A stretch of 6,221 nucleotides of DNA from BOKV01 sp041987205 (GTDB lineage Bacteria; Pseudomonadota; Alphaproteobacteria; Rhizobiales; Rhizobiaceae). The position numbers were made by a program, and so were the translations under genes. This document shows positions 1 through 5,187 of the stretch, in pieces. The stretch lies in NCBI GenBank assembly GCA_041987205.1, contig JBHIWX010000146.1:1-6221 (forward strand). The letters are read 5' to 3'. The notes beneath the pieces are model-generated. The model was not told the origin of the DNA. It did not search any database and saw nothing but the letters and a program-made list of their open reading frames with translations. The first letter of the stretch is position 1. The number at the start of each line of letters is the position of its first letter.

Positions 1-138
1 CCCTGCCACGGAGGGGTAGTGTCATTTTTGCTGGAGGATTTCGCCATGGGGCGAATATGGACAGAGTCCATGGCGAAGTGAAGGGCAGGGCGGAGCGGAA
101 ATGCAGGGCTACTGACAGGGGAATGTCAGGAGGCGTCG
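1..138. other. Non-coding segment with nested inverted repeats
   Basis: I see no credible gene here. A perfect 10-base inverted repeat, TTCGCCATGG at 40-49 and CCATGGCGAA at 68-77, encloses two smaller perfect hairpins that would compete with it: TTCGCC/GGCGAA (40-45 with 50-55) and ATGGAC/GTCCAT (57-62 with 66-71). An outer pair, CCCTGCC (1-7) with GGCAGGG (84-90), encloses the set. A separate 6-base stem, CTGACA/TGTCAG (112-117 with 124-129), lies ten bases past the stop of the leftward nuclease gene but has no T-run, so it is a poor terminator. The segment may be the edge of a mobile element or a structured RNA; the sequence alone does not decide. Confidence 0.5.
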
Positions 139-1050
139 CTAGCCTTTGAATACATTGGTTCGATGCCAGCCAAGATACTCCGGATGTGGCTGAAGATATG
201 GCTGGGGAGGCACCACAGCTTTCATATCTGAATTCAGCAAATGCGAAACGTCATGGTTCAGATGTCGCGATCGTAGAATGCTGAAATCGTTTGAAAGGCT
301 CAAGAGGCCGCGATCGAACATCCAATGAACTGTGCCCGACAGGGCAATGCCATTTCGGACCCAATCGTTACCACCTCTCTCAACGGGTCGAATGTGGGCG
401 GCTTCCACCTCGGGACGGCCTTTCCCGTTGATCAATCTCAGACCGGTAAAAGCGCAAGTTCGGTCGTATGCAACACGAACATGTTGTTTGAACTTCGCAT
501 CTCGCCATTTGCGTCGGGTCAGTTGCTCGACAATTGGTCGGTGAAATGCCTGTCCAACAAAATCAGCTTGCGCTTCTTCACCTAACCCGTCTGGTACTGA
601 GCTGGTATCGTTCTCCCCATCAGAGAACTCATTTCGGTCAGGCCATTCATCCGGCTTGGAGAGCCCGGCTTCGACAATTGCTGCAAATTCAAGTTCTTCA
701 ATCTTCCGGACTGCTTGAACTTTGTAGCCGTTATTAATCGTGCCATCCAACTGAACAAGCCGCTTCTCGAAGCCTCCTTTTTCTCTGTATTCAACGGCAC
801 GATCGAAATCGATGTATTGCTCCAAGTCTGCATAGTAATGTTGTTCGGTGTTGGGGTCATCGCGTATTCTTATGACTTTTGCGATGCCCGTATAATATCT
901 TCCCGTTCGGCCAATCAGCGGGCCATAGTAAACCATCCAATCTCCAACTACCGGCTCGACTCTTGAAAGATACTGGTGCGGAAAATGGTAGCGCTCGCCT
1001 GTGACGTCGTCATATTGGCTGTCACTCTTATGATAAAACACGGCTTTCAT
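139..1050 (-). CDS. HNH endonuclease, restriction-type (HNH_2 family), with N-terminal putative DNA-sensing domain
   Basis: This is a predicted DNA-cutting enzyme of 303 residues. The C-terminal half carries an HNH nuclease core: CAFTG from Cys199, EVEAAHIRPV with the candidate catalytic His219, NGIAL with Asn233 and HWMFD with His242. This is the pattern of the HNH_2 proteins annotated as putative restriction endonucleases. The N-terminal ~125 residues (YDD, YHFPHQYL, VGDWMVYY, YYTGIAKV, YYADLEQY) match a region that I recall in front of this nuclease in relatives. A PUA/EVE-like fold that reads modified bases is my inference. A Glu/Asp/Ser-rich linker (about residues 135-165) joins the halves. 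I chose the ATG at 1050 because relatives begin MKAVF; an in-frame TTG lies four codons upstream at 1062, and neither has a strong ribosome site. No methyltransferase is adjacent, which fits a type IV-like or solitary enzyme. Two 60-base samples gave 42-45% GC, against 60-77% in neighbouring genes, suggesting transfer. Confidence 0.85.
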   Translation of the reverse strand: MKAVFYHKSDSQYDDVTGERYHFPHQYLSRVEPVVGDWMVYYGPLIGRTGRYYTGIAKVIRIRDDPNTEQHYYADLEQYIDFDRAVEYREKGGFEKRLVQLDGTINNGYKVQAVRKIEELEFAAIVEAGLSKPDEWPDRNEFSDGENDTSSVPDGLGEEAQADFVGQAFHRPIVEQLTRRKWRDAKFKQHVRVAYDRTCAFTGLRLINGKGRPEVEAAHIRPVERGGNDWVRNGIALSGTVHWMFDRGLLSLSNDFSILRSRHLNHDVSHLLNSDMKAVVPPQPYLQPHPEYLGWHRTNVFKG

Positions 1051-1094
1051 TTTGAAATTCAAACTCGATTCAAAGAGCTATCGTTAGAATAAAG

Positions 1095-1109
1095 GCCAAC
1101 TGGGTTGGC
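1095..1109. promoter_or_regulatory. Perfect 6-3-6 dyad upstream of the HNH gene
   Basis: GCCAAC-TGG-GTTGGC is a perfect inverted repeat about 45 bases upstream of the nuclease start codon. On the minus strand it falls just downstream of a TTGACC hexamer (1111-1116) that could serve as a -35 element, so the dyad would sit in the promoter core. It could be an operator, but no regulator gene is next to it and the dyad may be chance. Confidence 0.3.
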
Positions 1110-1175
1110 GTGGTCAATGACAATTAATTCGCATACCGAATCCAACTTGCATCCCCCTCCCATCCGCGCTCTTGT

Positions 1176-1195
1176 CCCTCCTGAACCAAGGGAGG
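1176..1195 (+). promoter_or_regulatory. Ribosome binding site inside a short hairpin
   Basis: The Shine-Dalgarno sequence GGGAGG (1190-1195) of the crotonase-family gene is exactly complementary to CCCTCC at 1176-1181, with an eight-base loop. A second CCCTCC lies at 1155-1160 and could pair with the same site. The ribosome site itself is strong and spaced four bases from the ATG, so it fixes the start at 1200. Masking by the hairpin is a structural inference. Confidence 0.5.
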
Positions 1196-1199
1196 CATC

Positions 1200-2030
1200 A
1201 TGAATTTCTTCACCCTCACCCGCGAAGGGCAGGTCGCCAAGCTCGTCATGAACCGGCCGGACAAGGCGAACGGCATGACGCCTGAGTTCTGGGCCGAGTT
1301 GCCGGTGGTCGTGCGTGAGCTCGATGCCGATGCTTCCGTGCGGGCGCTGGTGATCGCCGGCGCGGGCAAGCATTTCACCGGCGGCATGGACCTCGCCAGT
1401 TTTCAGCAGATCATGCATCTGATGCAGAAGGAGCCGGGCAGGGCGGCCTTCGCGTTGCGCCAACTCATCCTGACCCTGCAGGACAGTTTCAACGCGCTGG
1501 AGGCAAGCCGGCTGCCGGTGATCGCGGCCATCCACGGGGCGTGCATCGGCGGCGGGATCGACATGATCAGCGCCTGCGATTTGCGGCTCGCCTCGAAGGA
1601 CGCCTTCTTCTCGATCGAGGAAATCCATATCGGCATGACGGCCGATGTCGGTACGCTGCAAAGGCTGCCGAAGCTGATCGCGCCCGGCGTGGTCAAGGAA
1701 CTCGCCTATACCGGCAGGCGGTTTTCACCGGAAGAGGCGCTCGGCTGGGGCTTCGTCAACGAGGTCTGCGAAGATGCCGAAAAGGTGCAGGCGCGGGCGA
1801 TGGCGCTGGCCGCCGAGATTGCGGAGAAATCGCCGCTGGCGATCGCCGGGATCAAGCATGCGGTCGACTATGCGCGGGACCATACGGTGCGCGACGGGCT
1901 CGACCAGATCGCGACCTGGAATGCCGGGATGCTGCGGCCGGAGGATCTGACCGCCGCGCTTCAGGCGAAGATGGCGAAAAAGGCTGCGGTCTTTGCCGAT
2001 CTGGAGGCTGCCGTCGCGATCGGCGGCTAG
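1200..2030 (+). CDS. Crotonase-family enoyl-CoA hydratase/isomerase, probable delta(3,5)-delta(2,4)-dienoyl-CoA isomerase
   Basis: A 276-residue cytoplasmic enzyme of the crotonase superfamily, the usual length. The two oxyanion-hole segments are visible: GKHFTGGMDL (56-65) and HGACIGGGID (112-121). The segment 118-157 follows the mitochondrial dienoyl-CoA isomerase ECH1 closely, including ADVGTLQRLPK. The three acidic residues used by ECH1 are all at matching spacing: Asp121, Glu141 and Asp149. Classical enoyl-CoA hydratases have Glu at the first of these positions, so isomerisation of 3,5-dienoyl-CoA to 2,4-dienoyl-CoA during breakdown of unsaturated fatty acids is the better prediction. 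The C-terminal helix ends with the MAKKAAVF segment typical of the family. The start is fixed by AAGGGAGG just upstream. The gene stands alone, tail to tail with the diguanylate cyclase 31 bases away, with no other beta-oxidation gene nearby. Exact substrate specificity is less certain than family. Confidence 0.93.
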   Translation: MNFFTLTREGQVAKLVMNRPDKANGMTPEFWAELPVVVRELDADASVRALVIAGAGKHFTGGMDLASFQQIMHLMQKEPGRAAFALRQLILTLQDSFNALEASRLPVIAAIHGACIGGGIDMISACDLRLASKDAFFSIEEIHIGMTADVGTLQRLPKLIAPGVVKELAYTGRRFSPEEALGWGFVNEVCEDAEKVQARAMALAAEIAEKSPLAIAGIKHAVDYARDHTVRDGLDQIATWNAGMLRPEDLTAALQAKMAKKAAVFADLEAAVAIGG

Positions 2031-2061
2031 CAGGTTCCTACGATCTTTGCGGCAGGCGTCG

Positions 2062-2865
2062 TCAGTGCAGCATCTGCTCGCGTTCGAGCGGATCAGCGGG
2101 CGAGGGGTGCCGGATCTCGATCCGGTTGCGGCCGTTGCGCTTGGCGGTATAGAGCAGCTTGTCGGCCGTGTTGTACAACTCGGCATAGGAGGCGGCATGG
2201 TTGAAGGTCGCACCGCCGATGCTGGCCGAGAGCTTGTGTTTGCGCCCGCCCGGCGCGAAGACCGCGTCGCGAATCGCGAGGCGAATACGCTCGGCGACGC
2301 CGGTGGTGCGCGCCGCAGACAGACCCGGCAGAAACACGCCGAACTCCTCGCCGCCCAGGCGGCCGACCAGATCGATCTCGCGCACCGATCTGCGGATCGC
2401 GCCGGCGATGGTGCGCAGGGCATCGTCGCCACGGTCGTGGCCGAACGTATCGTTGATCTTCTTGAAATGGTCGATGTCGACGATCAGCAGCGCACCTTCC
2501 GCTCCCTCGGGCCGGCTGGCGACACGTTCGAGATAGCCTTCGACCAGCGCGGTGAAGGCGCGGCGGTTCAGGCAGGAGGTCAGGCTGTCGGTCGAGGCGA
2601 GGTTGACCAGTTCGCCATGGGCGATGGCCAGTTCACGCAGTTTCGACAGCAGGTAGTAGAAGAGCGGTGGCGCCAGGATCAACGGGATCAGGATGTTGTT
2701 GAACCATTTGTCGGAGAGCTGGAACTCTCCGGTTTCGAAGTCATAGCTGTCGAAAGCCAACGCGATGGCGATGCACGCCAGCGTCCCGAGTACCGTGACG
2801 ACCCACACGCGCGTGCGTCCGCGTGCCGAAAGGTCGATTTCCTTCAGTATCTCTGACAGGGGCAT
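2062..2865 (-). CDS. Membrane-anchored diguanylate cyclase (GGDEF domain)
   Basis: A 267-residue protein predicted to make the second messenger c-di-GMP from two GTP at the inner membrane. The N-terminus has two hydrophobic segments, about residues 20-38 and 57-74, with a short loop between them and no recognisable sensor domain. A short linker leads into the GGDEF domain (about 87-251), which starts at LASTDSLTSCLNRR. It carries DIDHFKKINDTFGHDRGD (130-147) and the active-site motif GGEEF (171-175), so it should be catalytically competent. The inhibitory I-site RxxD is present as Arg162-Asp165, five residues before the motif, which predicts product inhibition. The start is supported by GGGAG and AGGTGA upstream of the ATG. 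No partner phosphodiesterase or receiver gene is adjacent. The input signal is unknown; with so small a loop, membrane-intrinsic sensing or constitutive activity are both possible. Confidence 0.95.
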   Translation of the reverse strand: MPLSEILKEIDLSARGRTRVWVVTVLGTLACIAIALAFDSYDFETGEFQLSDKWFNNILIPLILAPPLFYYLLSKLRELAIAHGELVNLASTDSLTSCLNRRAFTALVEGYLERVASRPEGAEGALLIVDIDHFKKINDTFGHDRGDDALRTIAGAIRRSVREIDLVGRLGGEEFGVFLPGLSAARTTGVAERIRLAIRDAVFAPGGRKHKLSASIGGATFNHAASYAELYNTADKLLYTAKRNGRNRIEIRHPSPADPLEREQMLH

Positions 2866-2956
2866 TCACCTCGCTCCCTATGCGGGCTGAGACCCTACCC
2901 GCAGAGCGTTAAGAAACCCCTTTTGTAAACGGCATGGAATCCGGGAGGCAGGATTT

Positions 2957-2986
2957 GCGCTCCCGGCGAGAGGTTGCCGGGAGCGC
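2957..2986 (-). terminator. Strong GC-rich hairpin after the EF-hand gene, no T-run
   Basis: GCGCTCCCGGC (2957-2967) and GCCGGGAGCGC (2976-2986) form a perfect 11-base stem with an eight-base loop, 46 bases past the stop of the leftward EF-hand gene. On that strand the stem is followed by AAATCC rather than T residues, so it is an atypical terminator or a 3'-end stabilising structure. A third copy, CCGGGAG at 2941-2947, could pair with the CTCCCGG part of the stem instead. Confidence 0.5.
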
Positions 2987-3032
2987 TGTCCTCGTATGCG
3001 AATTCGGCGCCTTCAGGCTGCCGTCGCGGGAA

Positions 3033-3260
3033 TTATTCGGAGGTCGCGGTGGCGAATTCCTCTTCGCTCAGCGTGCCGTTGCCATCGGCGTCGGCGGCGC
3101 CGAAGTCCTCGTCGGACCACTCCCAGCCGGCGGCGGCTGCCTCTTCCATCGTGACCTGGCCGTTACCGTCCGCGTCAACCGTGGCGAAATCCATCTCCTG
3201 CGCCAAAGCCGGGCCGGACAGCAGTGCGGCGAAACCAAGGGCAAGTACGACGTTTTTCAT
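3033..3260 (-). CDS. Small secreted EF-hand calcium-binding protein
   Basis: A 75-residue preprotein. Residues 1-20 form a clear Sec signal peptide (MKN, hydrophobic core, then PALA before Gln21), giving a periplasmic or secreted mature protein of about 55 residues. Two complete 12-residue EF-hand loops follow: Asp29-Glu40 (DADGNGQVTMEE) and Asp57-Glu68 (DADGNGTLSEEE). Both have Asp at positions 1 and 3, Asn at 5 and Glu at 12, so both should bind calcium. The mature chain is strongly acidic. The start at 3260 is chosen because AAAGGAG lies just upstream at good spacing and the signal peptide begins there; the frame is open further upstream but has neither feature. The gene is a single unit between two hairpins. 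A calcium buffer or envelope calcium sensor is likely, but the specific role and partner are unknown. Confidence 0.9.
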   Translation of the reverse strand: MKNVVLALGFAALLSGPALAQEMDFATVDADGNGQVTMEEAAAAGWEWSDEDFGAADADGNGTLSEEEFATATSE

Positions 3261-3327
3261 TTCGTTCTCCTTTGTAGCCCGCGGTTTGTTGATGCCGCGG
3301 TGCGCGCGCATAACCATCTGAAATTGC

Positions 3328-3382
3328 GACAAATTTGCGGACGCTTCGATCACGATGCATTGCCGGTCGGAAACAATTTGTC
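3328..3382. repeat. Spaced inverted repeat upstream of the EF-hand gene
   Basis: GACAAATT at 3328-3335 and its exact complement AATTTGTC at 3375-3382 are separated by 39 bases in the AT-richer part of the leader region of the EF-hand gene. They could be paired regulator half-sites, but they are short and AT-rich, so chance is possible. The rest of 3261-3435 shows no gene and no promoter I can name with confidence. Confidence 0.25.
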
Positions 3383-3435
3383 AGCGGTACGCCGCGCTTT
3401 GAGAGAAGGCTTGCTCCACATGCGATTCGGCCATG

Positions 3436-3466
3436 AAAAAGGCCGGGACGATGACTCGTCCCGGCC
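3436..3466 (-). terminator. Rho-independent terminator of the small membrane protein gene
   Basis: On the minus strand a perfect 11-base stem, GGCCGGGACGA with TCGTCCCGGCC, has a four-base loop and is followed at once by TTTTT (3436-3440). It begins 35 bases past the stop at 3502, which is textbook placement and supports the reality of that short gene. Confidence 0.85.
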
Positions 3467-3501
3467 ACGTGGCAAGCTGGATTTGAGGACGTTGCCGCCC
3501 G

Positions 3502-3669
3502 TCAGATTCCCTTCATGACGTTGCCGGCCGCGAGTACGATCCAGGCCAGGAACGCCCAGTAGAGCGGCTCGAGATACAGGTTCACGCCGCCGTAGCGGGC
3601 GATCAGGGCCAGAACGAACAGGACCACGGAGATCCAGAAGACGATGGTTGTCGGTGCGCTGAGATTCAT
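3502..3669 (-). CDS. Small two-helix inner-membrane protein, function unknown
   Basis: A 55-residue protein that begins MNLSAPTTIVFWIS and ends AAGNVMKGI. It is almost entirely two hydrophobic segments, about residues 8-25 and 33-50, joined by a short loop (ARYGGVNLYLEP), which predicts a helical hairpin in the inner membrane. Evidence that it is a real gene: GGGGAGG six bases before the ATG, a strong terminator 35 bases past the stop, and a candidate promoter upstream. Short proteins of this general pattern are common in Hyphomicrobiales and carry no assigned function as far as I know. It is a monocistronic unit between the EF-hand and patatin genes, so the context does not suggest a job. 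I do not assign one. Confidence 0.82.
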   Translation of the reverse strand: MNLSAPTTIVFWISVVLFVLALIARYGGVNLYLEPLYWAFLAWIVLAAGNVMKGI

Positions 3670-3720
3670 GTTTGCCTCCCCAGGCGATTTTGATGATCAC
3701 CGCTTACACGCGGCGGGCGA

Positions 3721-3749
3721 TTCATACTACTTTCGTAGAATGGTGTCTG
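3721..3749 (-). promoter_or_regulatory. Candidate promoter of the small membrane protein gene, with a dyad in the spacer
   Basis: Read leftward, CAGACA (3744-3749) and TATGAA (3721-3726) are separated by 17 bases and resemble -35 and -10 elements, giving a leader of about 45 bases. The spacer holds a perfect 4-4-4 dyad, CTAC-TTTC-GTAG (3727-3738), placed where an operator could act. The match is moderate and unproven. Confidence 0.4.
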
Positions 3750-3792
3750 CCCCGGCTGTGGATGACGCAGGGGAGGACCGGCGAGCTTGGTG

Positions 3793-5037
3793 CTAGCCGC
3801 CGTCGCGCGGGCCCGAGTGCCAGAATTTGTCCTCGACCACCAGGCGATGGCCCAGGTCGAACGTGGCGCGCATGTATTCGGCGTCGAATTCCAGCGACGA
3901 TACCGTGCTCCAGTCTTGCGGAATGAAGGCGTAGCGCATTTCAACGTTCGCGTCGGCCGTGCTGCGAATGGTGTTATCGAGCAGCAGGCGCATCGAGGTG
4001 CGGGTGAGGTTGGAGGCCGAGGCGCCGACCAGCTTGATCGCCCTTGCCTCGAGTGGCCTCGGTCTGGGCTCGATCTGGTTGTGCAGGATGACGTCGAGGC
4101 GTGGCCTGGCGCCCTTCTTTTTCTTTCGCTTCCCGCCGGCGGGCGTCCGCCATGTGTCGGGCACCAACTCCTCGTCGCCGTAGAAATAGGCGAGAACGCC
4201 GGCATCGCCGTGGAATTCGCGGAAGGTGTTGCCGCCATAGGTGGCGGTGATCTCGACCGGGGGCAGGGCGCCCGGAATGGCGATCGCTGCCCGCAGGATG
4301 GCGCGGAACAGATCGTTCCCCTGACTGGTGCCCAGCGAGGCGATGCGGCCCATGTCCCACACCACAAGTTCGCTGGTGTCGAGATTGGCGGTGGCGATCA
4401 GCAGGCGGCGGCCCTTGGCGTGCTCGGCGGCGACGCGGGCGATCAGCCTGGCGTCGACATGGCGCTTCATGAAGGTCGGGATCTGCGTGCCGGGATAGAG
4501 CGAGGCCCCGCCCAGCGCCGTGAAGACGTTGGGCGCGCCGAGCAGCTTGTCGAAGGAGGCGCTGGTGTAGAACTTTTCCAGCAAGGCCTCGTTGCCGGGG
4601 CCGGTGAAGACGAAGGGCGCGAGCAGGGCGCCGGTCGAGATGCCGGTGACGACCTCATAGCGCGGGAAAGTGCCGGTCTCGACCATCGCCTTTACCGCGC
4701 CCGCACCGAAGGCGCCGTCCGGGCCGCCACTCGACAGGGCGAGAATATCGAAACGCCCGTCGCCGCCATCCGCCTCGGCAACGTTCGGCATGGCTTCGGG
4801 ATCGCGCCAACCGAGCGCGTTGACGACATCCGGCCGGCGGCGGGGGAAGAAGCGCAAATCATCGTGGCCAATGACAGAGGCCGCCGTCATTTCGTCGATC
4901 GTATAGGGACTGCGGGCGCTTGCGGTGACGCAGCCGGCCAGCATCGCCAGGGCGATCAGCATGGCGGCGTGGCGCATCAGCCCTCGCGCGGGGCGGGCAC
5001 TGCCATGGTGCGGTTTTTGTCCGGGCTGCGGAAGCAT
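3793..5037 (-). CDS. Patatin-like phospholipase lipoprotein
   Basis: A 414-residue predicted serine lipid hydrolase. The N-terminus is a lipoprotein signal: hydrophobic run AAMLIALAMLAGC with lipobox LAGC and lipidated Cys36, so it should be anchored in the envelope. The patatin core follows: an oxyanion-type glycine-rich loop, SSGGPDGAFGAG (102-113), and the nucleophile elbow GISTG with Ser134. The second member of the Ser-Asp dyad is probably Asp278 in HGDAG, where relatives usually have DGG or DGA. A lysine-rich stretch, GKRKKKKGARPR (302-313), interrupts the C-terminal part. The start at 5037 has TAAGGA seven bases upstream; an alternative ATG at 4977 (MRHAAML) would give a more typical short signal peptide but has only GAGGG at tight spacing. 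The gene is divergent from the BA14K gene with 150 bases between the start codons. Substrate (phospholipid or other acyl ester) is not predictable. Confidence 0.9.
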   Translation of the reverse strand: MLPQPGQKPHHGSARPARGLMRHAAMLIALAMLAGCVTASARSPYTIDEMTAASVIGHDDLRFFPRRRPDVVNALGWRDPEAMPNVAEADGGDGRFDILALSSGGPDGAFGAGAVKAMVETGTFPRYEVVTGISTGALLAPFVFTGPGNEALLEKFYTSASFDKLLGAPNVFTALGGASLYPGTQIPTFMKRHVDARLIARVAAEHAKGRRLLIATANLDTSELVVWDMGRIASLGTSQGNDLFRAILRAAIAIPGALPPVEITATYGGNTFREFHGDAGVLAYFYGDEELVPDTWRTPAGGKRKKKKGARPRLDVILHNQIEPRPRPLEARAIKLVGASASNLTRTSMRLLLDNTIRSTADANVEMRYAFIPQDWSTVSSLEFDAEYMRATFDLGHRLVVEDKFWHSGPRDGG

Positions 5038-5101
5038 CAGGAATCCTTAGCGGGAGGGCTTTCGAGCGGCAAGCGCGTCAATCGCGCACGGTGTCGGTTT
5101 C

Positions 5102-5115
5102 ATGATTTGAATCAA
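5102..5115. promoter_or_regulatory. FNR/FixK-type (Crp-Fnr family) binding site
   Basis: ATGAT-TTGA-ATCAA matches the consensus TTGAT-N4-ATCAA at nine of ten defined bases. Its centre (5108.5) is 41.5 bases before the start point expected from the extended -10 element at 5135-5143, which is the class II activator position. It lies between the divergent patatin and BA14K genes and is placed to activate the latter. Confidence 0.6.
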
Positions 5116-5134
5116 GGAATCCGTGTTTGCCGGA

Positions 5135-5143
5135 TGGGATAAT
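5135..5143 (+). promoter_or_regulatory. Extended -10 promoter element of the BA14K gene
   Basis: TG-G-GATAAT is an extended -10 motif with one mismatch to TATAAT. There is no good -35 hexamer at the usual distance, which fits a promoter that depends on an activator such as one bound at 5102-5115. The expected start point is near 5150, giving a leader of about 38 bases. Confidence 0.55.
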
Positions 5144-5187
5144 TGCGCCGATTGGCGGGGCGTGTCTTGGAGAAGGAAAACAAGCAA

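Noticed and set aside
2031..2061. Possible terminator between the converging isomerase and cyclase genes
   Set aside because: I found no stem of six or more bases followed by a T-run in the 31-base gap.
1993..2856. Plus-strand open frame of 287 codons opposite the diguanylate cyclase
   Set aside because: It overlaps the end of the isomerase gene and mirrors the GGDEF gene. The minus-strand product has an intact GGEEF motif, I-site and ribosome site.
3787..5142. Plus-strand open frame of 451 codons opposite the patatin gene
   Set aside because: It is the antisense shadow of a GC-rich gene. Its translation is Gly/Ala/Arg-rich without recognisable motifs, while the minus strand shows a lipobox, GxSxG and a full patatin core.
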